A stretch of DNA of 64,000 nt from an uncultured Erythrobacter sp. Its GTDB lineage: Bacteria; Pseudomonadota; Alphaproteobacteria; Sphingomonadales; Sphingomonadaceae. Below are positions 19,307-28,820 of this stretch, one piece after another. The stretch's first letter is position 1. Each line of letters begins with the position of its first letter. The position numbers and the translations under genes were made by a program. A model generated the notes under the pieces. That model was not told the DNA's origin. It worked only from the letters and a program-made list of their open reading frames with translations, and searched no databases. The stretch covers positions 122,664-186,663 of the forward strand of contig CANMMR010000006.1 in the NCBI GenBank assembly GCA_947499095.1, read 5' to 3'.

Positions 19307-20497
19307 TTGAGCGAGACTGAAGAAAACGAACAGCAGGAAACCGGCACGCTGCCGCTGGATGCGTGGCATCGCGGCAAGGGCGCTCGCATGGTCGAGTTCG
19401 CCGGTTACTGGATGCCGATCCAGTACAACAAGGAAACCGGCGGCGGGATCGTCGCCGAACACGAATGGACGCGGAGCAACGCGGGCCTGTTCGATGTCAG
19501 CCACATGGGCCAGTTGATGGTCACGGGCGACAAGGCGGCGGAAGAGCTGGAAAAGCTGCTTCCCGGCGCGATCGCCACACTGAAGCCGGGCCGGGTCCGC
19601 TACTCGCTGCTCCTCAACGACGAGGGCGGGATCCTCGACGATCTGATGGTGACGAATGCCACCCCGTGGATCGAGGGCGACGAGGACGCCGGCACCGAAG
19701 GTCATTGGGGCGAGCCTGCCTATTACATCGTCGTCAATGGCGCGATGAAATGGGACGATATCGCTCATTTGCGCGAGCATCTCGACGACGATGTTACGCT
19801 GACCCACATGGACGATTACGCGCTGGTCGCGCTGCAGGGCCCCAACGCTGCGACTGCGCTCAACCGCATCATGCGCGGCGTCCCCGAGCAACTCGTGTTC
19901 ATGCAATCGCTCGAACATGACTTCGGCGAATGGCCGCTGCGGATCACCCGCGCAGGCTACACCGGCGAGGACGGATTCGAGATCTCGGTCCCCGCCGAAT
20001 TCGCGGAATCGCTGTGCGACCGGCTGTGCGCGGAGATCGAAGTGCGTCCGGCAGGCCTCGGCGCGCGCGACAGCCTGCGGCTCGAAGCGGGCTTGCCGCT
20101 CTACGGCCACGACATGACCGACACGGTTGATCCGGTCAGCGCCGATCTCGCCTTCGCGCTCACCAAGAAGCGCCGCGAGACAGGCGGCTGGATGGGCTTC
20201 GAGGCGGTGAAGACGCTGATGGAGTCCGGCCCGAAAGAACGCCGCGTGGGTCTTGCCCTAGAGGGGCGTCTGCCGGCCCGTGAAGGTGCGGAAATCTACG
20301 CAGGCGACGACAAGGTAGGCCGCGTCACCAGTGGCGGCTTCTCGCCCACGCTCGGCCACCCGATCGCCATGGGCTATGTCGATGTCGCTCACGCCGATGC
20401 GGGAACCGATCTTGAGATCATGGTTCGTAACAAGAGACTTGCGGCGAAGGTGGTGACGCTCCCCTTCGTCCCCCACAACTATTACCGAGGGAGCTGA
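19307..20497 (+). CDS. gcvT: Glycine cleavage system T protein (aminomethyltransferase)
   Basis: A 396-aa THF-dependent aminomethyltransferase that takes the methylene group from the lipoamide arm of GcvH. TTG 19307 is chosen because it follows AAGGA at good spacing and leaves the riboswitch and its hairpin untranslated; the in-frame ATG at 19253 lies inside the hairpin. Motifs: [67 protein letters not shown]. It is the first gene of gcvT-H-PA-PB, under glycine riboswitch control. Confidence 0.95.
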   Translation: MSETEENEQQETGTLPLDAWHRGKGARMVEFAGYWMPIQYNKETGGGIVAEHEWTRSNAGLFDVSHMGQLMVTGDKAAEELEKLLPGAIATLKPGRVRYSLLLNDEGGILDDLMVTNATPWIEGDEDAGTEGHWGEPAYYIVVNGAMKWDDIAHLREHLDDDVTLTHMDDYALVALQGPNAATALNRIMRGVPEQLVFMQSLEHDFGEWPLRITRAGYTGEDGFEISVPAEFAESLCDRLCAEIEVRPAGLGARDSLRLEAGLPLYGHDMTDTVDPVSADLAFALTKKRRETGGWMGFEAVKTLMESGPKERRVGLALEGRLPAREGAEIYAGDDKVGRVTSGGFSPTLGHPIAMGYVDVAHADAGTDLEIMVRNKRLAAKVVTLPFVPHNYYRGS

Positions 20498-20501
20498 CCC
20501 G

Positions 20502-20873
20502 ATGGCCCGTTACTTCACCGAAGAGCATGAATGGATCGACGTGGAGGGCGATAGCGCCACCGTCGGCATCACCGATTACGCGCAGGGCCAGCTTGGCGAT
20601 ATCGTCTTCGTCGAGCTGCCCGAAGTCGGCAGCATGATCGACAAGGGCAAGGACGCTGCCGTGGTCGAAAGCGTCAAGGCAGCCAGCGACGTCTACGCCC
20701 CGATCAGCGGCGAAGTGATGGAATCGAACGAGGCGCTGGAGGAAGACCCGGCGCTGGTGAACACCTCGCCCGAGGAAACCGGCTGGTTCTTCAAGATGAC
20801 CATCGGCGACAAGTCCGAACTCGAAGGGCTGATGGACGCCAAAGCCTACAAGAGCTTCTGCGATAGCCTTTAA
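20502..20873 (+). CDS. gcvH: Glycine cleavage system H protein
   Basis: A 123-aa lipoyl carrier, 4 nt after gcvT. The lipoylated Lys lies in [15 protein letters not shown], and [20 protein letters not shown] and [12 protein letters not shown] are family motifs. Length is normal (about 125 aa). It shuttles the aminomethyl group between the P, T and L proteins. Confidence 0.98.
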   Translation: MARYFTEEHEWIDVEGDSATVGITDYAQGQLGDIVFVELPEVGSMIDKGKDAAVVESVKAASDVYAPISGEVMESNEALEEDPALVNTSPEETGWFFKMTIGDKSELEGLMDAKAYKSFCDSL

Positions 20874-20882
20874 CGCGCTGAC

Positions 20883-20895
20883 GCCCCGGCGGGGC
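20883..20895 (+). other. Small GC hairpin between gcvH and gcvPA
   Basis: GCCCC-GGC-GGGGC stem-loop 7 nt after the gcvH stop and 14 nt before the gcvPA start, with no T tract. It more likely affects mRNA processing or stability than termination, since the operon continues. Confidence 0.4.
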
Positions 20896-20909
20896 TTGAA
20901 GGGACACAT

Positions 20910-22277
20910 ATGCGCTACCTACCCCTGACCGATACCGACCGTTCGGCGATGCTCGCCAAAATCGGCGCGAGCGACATCGATGCCCTGTTCGTCGATGTGC
21001 CGGAAGAGGCGCGGCTGAACGGCCCGATCGAAGGCCTCCCGATGCATGCCAGCGAGATGGCGGTCGAAAAGCATATGCGGCGGCTCAGCAAGAAGAACCT
21101 CGCGGCGGCGGATGCGGCCTTCTTCCTTGGGGCGGGAGCCTACAAGCATCATGTCCCCGCCAGCGTCGATCACATCATCCAGCGCGGCGAGTTCCTGACC
21201 GCCTATACGCCCTACCAGCCGGAAATCGCGCAGGGCACGCTGCAGATGCTGTTCGAATTCCAGACGCAGGTCGCACGGCTCTATGGCTGCGCGGTCGCCA
21301 ATGCGTCGATGTACGATGGCTCGACTGCGTGCTGGGAAGCGGTTGCCATGGCCAGCCGCATCGCCCGCGGCAAGAAGCGCAGGGTCGTGCTCTCCGGCGC
21401 GCTCCACCCGCATTACGCCGAAGTCGTCCGGACGATGGCCAAGTTCACGCAAGACGAGATCGCCGGAGCTCCGCCCAGCCTGACGGCCAAGCCCGATGAC
21501 GACGGCCTTATCGCCCGCATCGATAGCGACACGAGCTGCGTCGTGGTGCAATATCCCGACATCCTCGGCCGCCTTCCCGATATCGCGAAAATCGCCGAGG
21601 CGGCGCATGAACAGGGCGCGCTGGTCATCGCGGTCAACACCGAGCCCGTGGCGCTCGGTGCGGTGAAATCGCCGGGAGAGCTGGGCGCGGACATCGTCGT
21701 CGGCGAGGGCCAGGCGATCGGCGTAGGCCTGCAATTCGGCGGGCCGTATCTTGGCCTCTTCGCCGTGCGCGACGAAAAGCATGTCCGCATGATGCCGGGC
21801 CGCCTGTGCGGGGAAACGGTCGATGCGGAGGGCAAGCGCGGCTTCGTGCTGACGCTGTCCACGCGCGAGCAGCACATCCGCCGCGAAAAGGCGACCTCGA
21901 ACATCTGCACCAATTCCGGCCTCTGTGCGCTGGCGTTCAGCGTTCACATGACGCTGCTCGGCGAGAAGGGGTTGCGGCAGCTGGCGATGGAGAACCACCG
22001 CCTTGCCTGCATCGCCGCCGACCGGCTGGCCAAGGTGCCCGGTGTCGAAGTGCTCAACGAGAGCTTCTTCAACGAATTCACCGTGCTGCTGGATGGCGAC
22101 GCGCGCCAGATTGTGCGCAAGCTGACCGGGCAGAATGTGCTTGCCGGCGTCTCGCTCGGCCGCCTGTTCCCCGGCAATGAGGCGCTTGCCAACGGGCTGC
22201 TGGTCGCAGTGACCGAAACCACAACGGAGGAGGATATCGAAATCCTTGCCTCCGCGCTCGAGGAGGTGCTGGCATGA
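20910..22277 (+). CDS. gcvPA: Glycine dehydrogenase (decarboxylating) subunit 1
   Basis: A 455-aa N-terminal half of the two-subunit P protein. [19 protein letters not shown] opens the protein; [45 protein letters not shown] and [18 protein letters not shown] are characteristic. It has the PLP-enzyme fold but lacks the PLP lysine, which is in GcvPB. It overlaps gcvPB by ATGA. Confidence 0.97.
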   Translation: MRYLPLTDTDRSAMLAKIGASDIDALFVDVPEEARLNGPIEGLPMHASEMAVEKHMRRLSKKNLAAADAAFFLGAGAYKHHVPASVDHIIQRGEFLTAYTPYQPEIAQGTLQMLFEFQTQVARLYGCAVANASMYDGSTACWEAVAMASRIARGKKRRVVLSGALHPHYAEVVRTMAKFTQDEIAGAPPSLTAKPDDDGLIARIDSDTSCVVVQYPDILGRLPDIAKIAEAAHEQGALVIAVNTEPVALGAVKSPGELGADIVVGEGQAIGVGLQFGGPYLGLFAVRDEKHVRMMPGRLCGETVDAEGKRGFVLTLSTREQHIRREKATSNICTNSGLCALAFSVHMTLLGEKGLRQLAMENHRLACIAADRLAKVPGVEVLNESFFNEFTVLLDGDARQIVRKLTGQNVLAGVSLGRLFPGNEALANGLLVAVTETTTEEDIEILASALEEVLA

Positions 22278-23956
22278 ACGCGCCGACGAAAACTCCGAAC
22301 GCATCGGGCTGGAAGCCCGGCTCCCCGGTCGAGGGCGACAAGGCGATGAGCAGTCCCGAAACCGCAACCGGCAATCGCGCGCTGATGCTCGAAGAACCGC
22401 TGCTGTTCGAGATCGGTCACAGCGAGACCACCGGTGTCGATTTCGATTTCGCTGCCAAGCTGGACCTTGCCGGAGTGGAGCAGCCGAGCCCGCCGACGCC
22501 CGCGCCCTCCAGTCGGCTTGGCAGTTTCGAGCGGAGCGAACCCATCGGGCTCGTCGGCCTGACCGAGCCGGAAACCGTGCGTCATTATACGCGCCTCAGC
22601 CGGCAGAACTATGCCATCGATCTCGGCCTGTTCCCGCTCGGCAGCTGCACGATGAAGCACAACCCGCGGCTCAACGAGAAGGTCGCGCGGATGCCCGGCT
22701 TTGCCGACGTCCACCCGCTGCAACCGGTCGATACGGTGCGCGGCGCGCTGGAGGTGATCAACGAGCTTGCCTTCTGGCTGATCCACCTCACCGGCATGCA
22801 TGGCGTGGCGATGAGCCCCAAGGCGGGCGCGCATGGCGAGCTGTGCGGGATCCTCTGCATCCGCGCTGCCCTGGAAGCGCGCGGCGATGCGCGCAAGGTC
22901 ATCCTCGTCCCCGAAAGCGCGCATGGCACCAATCCCGCCACCGCCGCCTTCGCCGGTTACGAGATCGAGGACATTCCGGCCAATTCGGACGGCCGCGTCG
23001 ATCTCGATGCGCTGAAAAGCCGCCTCGGGCCGGACGTGGCCGGGGTGATGATCACCAATCCCTCGACCCTCGGCCTGTTCGAGCGCGACCTGAAGGCGAT
23101 TTCCGACGCGGTCCACGAAGCAGGCGGCTTCGTCTATTGCGACGGGGCGAACTTCAACGCCATCGTCGGCAAGGTCCGCCCCGGCGATCTCGGCGTCGAT
23201 GCGATGCACATCAACCTGCACAAGACCTTCTCCACCCCGCACGGCGGCGGCGGCCCCGGCTCCGGCCCGGTCGTGCTCTCCGAAGCGCTCAGCCCCTTCG
23301 CACCATTGCCTTACACCTCGCGGACAAAGGACGGCATCGTCCACCTCGTCGAGGAAGAGGACGCCGACAGCTTCTCCGAAGAGCATTTCGGCGGCCGCAT
23401 GCAGCATTTCGGGCGCATGACCGCGTTCCACGGCCAGATGGGCATGTTCACCCGCGCGCTGTCCTATATCCTCAGCCACGGGGCGGACGGCTTGCGACAG
23501 GTGGCCGAGGATGCCGTGCTCAATGCGAATTACATCCTGCGCAGCCTGGAAGATGTGCTCGACGCGCCCTTCGCCCATAGCGGCCCCTGCATGCACGAGG
23601 CGCTGTTCAGCGACACAGGCTTTGCCGAGGGGCTGTCGACGCTCGATCTCGCCAAGGGGCTGATCGACGAAGGCTATCATCCGATGACCATGTATTTCCC
23701 GCTGGTGGTCCACGGAGCGATGCTGGTCGAGCCGACCGAGACGGAAAGCAAGGCGGCGCTGGATCAGTTCATCCTGGCCCTGCGCAGCGTTGCGGAGCGG
23801 GCCAAGGCTGGCGACGAGACGCTCAAGACTGCGCCCTTCTATGCCCCGCGGCGCCGCCTCGACGAAACGCAGGCCGCAAGGAAGCCGGTGCTCGCCTACA
23901 AGGAGCAAAGCGCTCCAGCCGGAACGCCGGTCCTTAGCGAAGTCGGCGGACGCTAG
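22274..23956 (+). CDS. gcvPB: Glycine dehydrogenase (decarboxylating) subunit 2
   Basis: A 560-aa PLP-bearing half of the P protein. The Schiff-base Lys is in [19 protein letters not shown]. Other motifs: [55 protein letters not shown]-like [16 protein letters not shown]. It is a little longer than the usual 480-530 aa because of extended N- and C-termini. It ends the riboswitch operon, sharing a CTAG stop overlap with the convergent flippase gene. Confidence 0.97.
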   Translation: MNAPTKTPNASGWKPGSPVEGDKAMSSPETATGNRALMLEEPLLFEIGHSETTGVDFDFAAKLDLAGVEQPSPPTPAPSSRLGSFERSEPIGLVGLTEPETVRHYTRLSRQNYAIDLGLFPLGSCTMKHNPRLNEKVARMPGFADVHPLQPVDTVRGALEVINELAFWLIHLTGMHGVAMSPKAGAHGELCGILCIRAALEARGDARKVILVPESAHGTNPATAAFAGYEIEDIPANSDGRVDLDALKSRLGPDVAGVMITNPSTLGLFERDLKAISDAVHEAGGFVYCDGANFNAIVGKVRPGDLGVDAMHINLHKTFSTPHGGGGPGSGPVVLSEALSPFAPLPYTSRTKDGIVHLVEEEDADSFSEEHFGGRMQHFGRMTAFHGQMGMFTRALSYILSHGADGLRQVAEDAVLNANYILRSLEDVLDAPFAHSGPCMHEALFSDTGFAEGLSTLDLAKGLIDEGYHPMTMYFPLVVHGAMLVEPTETESKAALDQFILALRSVAERAKAGDETLKTAPFYAPRRRLDETQAARKPVLAYKEQSAPAGTPVLSEVGGR

Positions 23957-25218
23957 TCGCGGCTGTCGGTTTTCGGTTCCACGGTGATGGTGATCTGGCT
24001 GAGCGAGATCACCGCCACCCAGAAGCCGATCACGGACAGCGCGCTGGCGCCGAGGACGGTAAAGGCCGCGCCTTTCAGCCCGTTCCAGTCCATCGCAACC
24101 TGCAGCAGCGACAGGCCGATGATCGTTGGCACCGCGCGCATGACGAAGGCGGTACCGGCCCGGCCGGCGCTGACCAGTAGCGATTCCAGGCTAGCCCCGA
24201 CCAGCTCGATGGCTCCGGCAATGGCGAGGATGACCATCGCCCAATAGACCACACGGAATTCGGGCCCGGCGATCAGGACCAGTCCCGGCCGCCCGAGGAA
24301 GATCGCCACCAGCACGGCCAGCGCACCGCCGACGAGCGCTATATTGGCCATGCGGCGCGCCATGTCGTGGGCATTGTCGCGGGCGTGCACCAGCTCGGGA
24401 TAGATCGCCTTGGAGACGGTCTGCGCCAGGCTGACCAGCGCTTGGCCGAGCTGGCTGGCGACACGGAAGCCGCCTGCGAACGCCTCGCCGCCGATCGCAC
24501 CGACCAGCAGGATGAGAACCTGTTTGGAGCCGATGTTGAGGCTTCCGGTGAGGTTGGTCGACCACACGAATTTCCACGCCCCGGCATGCTCGCGCGGGAG
24601 GCGGAAGAGGCTGATCTGGGAGAAGTCGATCCGCTCGGTCCGGCCGGCAGCGAACCAGAGCGCGGCAGCCACGCAGACTTCGGCAGCGGCCCAGGCGAGG
24701 ATGAAGCCGGTGACGGTCGGCATGAAGATCGCGGCGAGGATTGCGCCCAATGCGCGGATTACAGGCTGTACCGCCTCAGCTGCCGTCGCTCGGCCGTATT
24801 CGAACCGCAGCCGTAGCAGCCCGGTCGGGGTGGTGCGGATGGCCAGCAGCGAAACCATGCAAAAGCCGAAGGCGAGCCACAGCAGGTCGGGGGGCAGGGG
24901 TAGCCAGAACTGTGCGGACCAGCACAGCGCGGCGGCGAGCACGGTCCCGAGCACGATGGACAGGAGGTCGAGCGCGATGGCGAAGCCGGTCGCTTCGGCG
25001 GGGCCATCCTCGCTCGCACCCCAGCGCACGACGAATTGCCAGGTCTGGAAGTTCGCGAGGCCCGTGACGGTCTGCCCGAGCGCGACGATGAGCGCGAAAT
25101 AGCCGAACCCGTCGAGACCCAGCGTCCGCGTGGCGAGCGCCAGATAGACGAGGCTTAGCACGGCATTGACGCCGCGGCCGCTGAGCAGCCAGCCGATATT
25201 GCGGAGCAGCCGTTTCAT
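23953..25218 (-). CDS. Oligosaccharide flippase family membrane protein (Wzx/MATE-like)
   Basis: A 421-aa polytopic protein with about 12 hydrophobic segments. The N-terminus MKRLLRNIGWLLSGRGVNAV followed by LVYLALATRTLGLDGFGYFA is the classic start of polysaccharide biosynthesis/lipid-linked oligosaccharide flippases (MOP superfamily). The substrate is unknown. It lies downstream of a nucleotidyltransferase gene on the same strand (18 nt gap), suggesting a shared surface-glycan or glycolipid role. Confidence 0.87.
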   Translation of the reverse strand: MKRLLRNIGWLLSGRGVNAVLSLVYLALATRTLGLDGFGYFALIVALGQTVTGLANFQTWQFVVRWGASEDGPAEATGFAIALDLLSIVLGTVLAAALCWSAQFWLPLPPDLLWLAFGFCMVSLLAIRTTPTGLLRLRFEYGRATAAEAVQPVIRALGAILAAIFMPTVTGFILAWAAAEVCVAAALWFAAGRTERIDFSQISLFRLPREHAGAWKFVWSTNLTGSLNIGSKQVLILLVGAIGGEAFAGGFRVASQLGQALVSLAQTVSKAIYPELVHARDNAHDMARRMANIALVGGALAVLVAIFLGRPGLVLIAGPEFRVVYWAMVILAIAGAIELVGASLESLLVSAGRAGTAFVMRAVPTIIGLSLLQVAMDWNGLKGAAFTVLGASALSVIGFWVAVISLSQITITVEPKTDSRD

Positions 25219-25236
25219 CGTTCAGGTGTCGCAGCC

Positions 25237-26049
25237 TCAGGCGGCGGAGGCGTTCCGCTTGGCCAGCAGGCGCTCGGTGACTTCGAAGGTGCGCTCGTTA
25301 TCGACGTCGATGGCGCAATAGCCATTGCTCATCTCGAGCGGCACAAGCTTGAAGCCGAAGCGGCGCGAGACCTGCGCGAAGAGTTTCTCCTTCGTGCCCC
25401 AGCCGAGGAAGAAGCGGATCAGGTTCACCACGCCGAAGGCTTTGGCGATGCGGCTGGGAAATTTCATGAACTGGCCGCCGCCGCGCATGATTTCCGCCGC
25501 GCCGAGAGCCTCTTCGCTGCCGATCCAATAAGTGTTGCAGTTGGAATAGCCGCCGTCGGAAAATTCGTAGAACTTCTTCTGGCCTACCGGGTCGGCTGCG
25601 ATCACGCCTTCTTTTCGCGCCAGGGCGGCGGCCGCGCCTGCCTGGTTGGCGATCGCCTTGTCGATGAATTCGGCGTAATCGTGCGGCAGCCACAAGCAAT
25701 TGTCGGCCGTGGTGATCATGATCGGATAGCTGGCACCCTTCGCGCCGGAAAACACGCTGTCGACGAGGTTGAACGCGCCGGGGCGGAACACCAATCGACC
25801 TTCGTCCATCAGCGCCTTGATCGACGGGATCGCCGCGATCTCGTCCGGTTCATGTGCCACGACGCGGATTTCCCCGATACGATCGCAGGCGGCGACATTC
25901 GCAATCACCCGCTCGATCATCGGCATACCGCCCACTGGCACCACGCATTTCTGTGCGACACCGGCACGCACGGCCAACGGGTCGAGGACGCCGGAGCGCT
26001 TGCCGGCCATGACGAGGGCGGTGATCTTTGCGTGTGTCTGCGTAGCCAT
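25237..26049 (-). CDS. MobA-like NTP transferase domain protein
   Basis: A 270-aa protein, start ATG 26049 (MATQTHAKITALVMAGKRSG) chosen over a 12-codon extension. It has the GT-A nucleotidyltransferase fold: a glycine/basic loop VMAGKRSGVLDPLA, QKCVVPVGGMPMIERVI, and TTADNCLWLP in place of the metal-binding strand. The loop departs from the standard GGxGxR, so sugar-nucleotide versus cofactor nucleotidyl transfer cannot be told. It is followed closely by the flippase gene. Probably linked to a glycolipid or polysaccharide pathway. Confidence 0.82.
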   Translation of the reverse strand: MATQTHAKITALVMAGKRSGVLDPLAVRAGVAQKCVVPVGGMPMIERVIANVAACDRIGEIRVVAHEPDEIAAIPSIKALMDEGRLVFRPGAFNLVDSVFSGAKGASYPIMITTADNCLWLPHDYAEFIDKAIANQAGAAAALARKEGVIAADPVGQKKFYEFSDGGYSNCNTYWIGSEEALGAAEIMRGGGQFMKFPSRIAKAFGVVNLIRFFLGWGTKEKLFAQVSRRFGFKLVPLEMSNGYCAIDVDNERTFEVTERLLAKRNASAA

Positions 26050-26114
26050 GCGCGCGCATTTAGGCCCGAAGTGCGGGGTTGTCACCTTGCAGCGCAGCGG
26101 GCAGCGAGTGCGCC

Positions 26115-26837
26115 ATGCGGATTATCTTCAGTCGCAAGGGCTTCGACAGTGCTTCGGGCGGCGGACCGTCGCCGATCGTGGACGGGCGACCCGTCAGCCT
26201 GCCGATCCCGGCGGGAGCGGCATCGCGCACAAGCTATGGGGATCTCGGGCTGGGAGAATTGGCGCACGCGGCCAGCCGGGGCCAACATGGCGCCGACGAC
26301 CTCTGCCATCACGATCCGATGTTCACCGGGGAGGGCATCTGCCTGTTCGGCCAGGTCGGCGCAGCGCAAACGCATCTGGCCAACCGCGGCGTCGGGGTCG
26401 GCGACGTGTTCCTGTTCTTCGGCCTGTTCCGCGCGGACGGCGGCGAACCGCACCATCGCATCTTCGGTTATCTCGAGGTCGTGGAGGTCATCGAATTGGC
26501 AGAAGGAGTGCCGGAGTGGCTCGTCGAGCACCGCCATCCGCATGCGCTGGCGATGCATGGCAAGAACGACACGATCTATGCCGGGCCCGGCAACGTCGCC
26601 AATCGCGCAAGCGATGCCCTGCGGCTGACAGTGCCCGAAGGGCCACCGAGCCTGTGGGGCCGCCCGGAGTGGCTACGCAAGGGTGGCCTCAGCTATCACG
26701 ACCGCGCCGATCGCTGGCTGCGCGGCGGCAGGCTGCGGAGCGTGGCGCGCGGACAGGAATTCGTCGCGGACGTCGGCAAGCGCACAGCACCGCGCGACTG
26801 GCTGGCGCGGATGATTGCCGAGATCAGAGCGTCTTGA
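26115..26837 (+). CDS. Nmad3-like (putative nucleotide modification associated domain 3) protein
   Basis: A 240-aa protein starting at ATG 26115. The opening MRIIFSRKGFDSASGGGPSP, followed by IVDGRPVSLPIP, is the hallmark of the Nmad3 family, named from comparative genomics for occurrence with DNA/nucleotide modification genes; its biochemical activity is not established. Later conserved parts include GEGICLFGQVG, DVFLFFGLFR and GLSYHDRADRW. It is divergent from the nucleotidyltransferase (65 bp gap) and overlaps the convergent mmsB by 14 nt. No other modification genes are visible here. Confidence 0.75.
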   Translation: MRIIFSRKGFDSASGGGPSPIVDGRPVSLPIPAGAASRTSYGDLGLGELAHAASRGQHGADDLCHHDPMFTGEGICLFGQVGAAQTHLANRGVGVGDVFLFFGLFRADGGEPHHRIFGYLEVVEVIELAEGVPEWLVEHRHPHALAMHGKNDTIYAGPGNVANRASDALRLTVPEGPPSLWGRPEWLRKGGLSYHDRADRWLRGGRLRSVARGQEFVADVGKRTAPRDWLARMIAEIRAS

Positions 26838-27690
26838 TGACAGAGGAGAAGTCGAGCGCGCCGTGCTCTTCGGCGAGCTTCTCGTAGATCTCCGCCGCCT
26901 TCGCACCGAGCACGGTGGTGGCGTCCACATCCTGAGCTGCATCCATGGCGAGACGTAAATCCTTGAGCATCAGCGCGGTTGCAAAGCCACCCTTGTAATC
27001 ATTGTCCGCCGGGCTCTCGACGCCCACGCCGGGCAGGGGCGTATAGGCGTTGAGCGACCAGCAATAGCCCGAGGACTGGCTGGAGATCTCGTAGAATTTC
27101 TGCGGATCGAGGCCCAGCTTCTCGGCCATTTTCATCGCTTCGGCGGTGCCGATCATCGAAATGGCAAGCAGCATGTTGTTGCAGATCTTGGCGGTCTGGC
27201 CTGCGCCGGCATCGCCCGCATGGATGACGGCCTTGCCCATCGCCTGCAGCACGTCTTCGGCGCGTCCGAAGGCCTTCTCGGTGCCGCCGACCATGAAGGT
27301 CAGCGTCCCACCATTAGCCGCCGCGATCCCGCCTGAAACAGGGGCATCGACCATGTCGTATCCGGCAGCTTCGGCCGTGGCGATGACATCCTTCGCAGTG
27401 GCGACATCGATGGTCGAGCAGTCGAGCAGCACTGCACCCGCCGGAGCCTTGCCGATCACGCTGCCTTCATAGACCGACTTCACGATCGCGCCATTGGGCA
27501 GCATCGTCACCACCCCCTCGACACCTTGCACGGCTTCAGCCGCATCGGTGAAAGTCGCGCAGCCATTGTGCTTTGCCGCCTCAAGTGCCTCTTCCGACAG
27601 GTCGAAGGCATTCACCTCATGCCCCGCCTTTACGAGGTTCGCGGCCATTCCGCCGCCCATGTTGCCGAGGCCGATGAAGGCGATTTTCAT
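26824..27690 (-). CDS. mmsB: 3-hydroxyisobutyrate dehydrogenase
   Basis: A 288-aa NAD-dependent beta-hydroxyacid dehydrogenase. N-terminal Rossmann motif FIGLGNMGGGMAANLVKAGH; substrate-loop DAPVSGGIAAANGGTLTFMV; catalytic Lys in GQTAKICNNMLL. It converts 3-hydroxyisobutyrate to methylmalonate semialdehyde in valine breakdown. Its ATG overlaps the stop of a small membrane gene (ATGA), so it is the last gene of the minus-strand valine cluster. Confidence 0.96.
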   Translation of the reverse strand: MKIAFIGLGNMGGGMAANLVKAGHEVNAFDLSEEALEAAKHNGCATFTDAAEAVQGVEGVVTMLPNGAIVKSVYEGSVIGKAPAGAVLLDCSTIDVATAKDVIATAEAAGYDMVDAPVSGGIAAANGGTLTFMVGGTEKAFGRAEDVLQAMGKAVIHAGDAGAGQTAKICNNMLLAISMIGTAEAMKMAEKLGLDPQKFYEISSQSSGYCWSLNAYTPLPGVGVESPADNDYKGGFATALMLKDLRLAMDAAQDVDATTVLGAKAAEIYEKLAEEHGALDFSSVIKTL

Positions 27691-27947
27691 TCTGATTTCC
27701 TCTCGAAGTATTCTTTCAACCGGCTGCCTGTGACGGTGCCGAAGAAGGACATGAGTCCGGCCAGGATTGTTCCAAGGATGACAATCAAGAGGCTTAGCCC
27801 ATCAAAGCTGGAAGGCGCCGCCGCGATCTATCCCGCAAGAAGCGCTATCGCTATTGCTGCAATCCCGCCCGGTATCACATTTTCCCATATCCATCCCCCG
27901 ACAAGGCCGCACACGAGGCCAATCAGCGGATAGATTTCCAGGCTCAT
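27687..27947 (-). pseudogene. Small two-segment membrane protein gene interrupted by an in-frame amber codon
   Basis: Reading from ATG 27947 the frame gives [20 protein letters not shown], then WENVIPGGIAAIAIALLAG, then TAG at 27828-27830 (codon 40). It then continues in frame as IAAAPSSFDGLSLLIVILGT, ILAGLMSFFGTVTGSRLKEY and a FERKSE end, stopping with TGA at 27687-27689. The start overlaps the enoyl-CoA hydratase stop (TAATG) and the stop overlaps mmsB (ATGA), which argues that the full 87-codon frame was a real gene. Hydrophobic stretches with a GGWIWE turn recall small GlsB/YeaQ-type membrane proteins, but that is only resemblance. It is a broken gene, a sequencing error, or two short peptides. 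Confidence 0.65.
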
Positions 27948-28729
27948 TACCTACCCTTCCACTTGCCCTCGCGCTTCTCGACGAAGGCGGCCATACCTTC
28001 CTGCTTGTCCTCGCTCGCGGTGAGGATCTGGAAAATGCGGCGCTCGATGATCAGCCCCTGGTCTAGGCTGGTCTCGAACGCGGCGTTGACCATTTCCTTG
28101 TTCGCGATAGCGGCCATCGGCGGCATGCTCGCAATTTGCGTGGCGGTTTTCATCGCTTCGTCCAGCAGGTCGTCATGCGGCACGACGCGCGCGACGAGGT
28201 TGCTGCGTTCGGCTTCCTCGGCGTCCATCATTCGGCCCGTCAGGCACATTTCCATCGCCTTCGACTTGCCGACCGCCTTGGTCAGGCGCTGCGATCCACC
28301 CATTCCGGGAGCGACCCCCAGCTTGATCTCGGGCTGGCCGAATTTGGCGTTTTCCGAAGCGATGATGAAGTCCGCCATCATGGCCAGTTCGCACCCGCCG
28401 CCCAGTGCGAAGCCGTTGACCGCGGCGATCCACGGTTTGCGGGTCTTCTTCACGATCTCGCTGGTCCAGGGCGCGAAGAAGTCGTCGAGGTAGAAGTCGG
28501 CTGCGTCCTTCTCGCTCATTTCCTTGATGTCGGCGCCGGCGGCGAAGGCCTTGTCGCCCGATCCGGTGAGCACTGCGCAGAGCTGGCTGCTGTCGGCCTG
28601 GTAGGCGGCGAAAGCCTCGATCAGCTCTTCCAGCATCTTGCTGTTCAGCGCATTGAGCGCCTGGGGGCGGTTCAATGTGATCAACGTGACGGCATCGCGC
28701 TGTTCGACGGTGATGGTTTCGTAGCTCAT
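27947..28729 (-). CDS. Enoyl-CoA hydratase
   Basis: A 260-aa crotonase. Start ATG 28729 ([12 protein letters not shown]) is chosen because the 5-codon extension reaches toward the repeat element. Oxyanion-hole segment [10 protein letters not shown]; both catalytic glutamates are present, in [12 protein letters not shown] and [17 protein letters not shown]. It hydrates short enoyl-CoA such as methacrylyl-CoA in valine degradation or crotonyl-CoA; context favours the former. It is coupled by TAATG to the broken small membrane gene. Confidence 0.93.
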   Translation of the reverse strand: MSYETITVEQRDAVTLITLNRPQALNALNSKMLEELIEAFAAYQADSSQLCAVLTGSGDKAFAAGADIKEMSEKDAADFYLDDFFAPWTSEIVKKTRKPWIAAVNGFALGGGCELAMMADFIIASENAKFGQPEIKLGVAPGMGGSQRLTKAVGKSKAMEMCLTGRMMDAEEAERSNLVARVVPHDDLLDEAMKTATQIASMPPMAAIANKEMVNAAFETSLDQGLIIERRIFQILTASEDKQEGMAAFVEKREGKWKGR

Positions 28730-28739
28730 TCTATTCTCC

Positions 28740-28818
28740 GTCATCCCAGCGAAAGCTGGGATCGGTCTCAGTTAAGTCCGGCCAAGCGGACAGCGATCCC
28801 AGCTTTCGCTGGGATGAC
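28740..28818. repeat. REP-like palindromic element
   Basis: Two perfect 24-nt inverted copies (28740-28763 and 28795-28818), each itself a hairpin ATCCCAGC-GAAA-GCTGGGAT with a GNRA-type loop on one strand. They flank a 31-nt spacer containing GTCCG (28776-28780)/CGGAC (28787-28791). It lies between two same-strand genes. The GTCATCCCAGCGAAAGCTGG core is a form I associate with dispersed intergenic repeats of Sphingomonadales. Confidence 0.85.
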
Positions 28819-28820
28819 AA

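Noticed and set aside
20919..23908. Very long open frames on the minus strand opposite gcvPA and gcvPB (482 and 654 codons).
   Set aside because: They are mirror frames of strongly conserved genes in high-GC DNA; their products are His/Arg/Asp-rich without domain motifs, and they lack ribosome sites.
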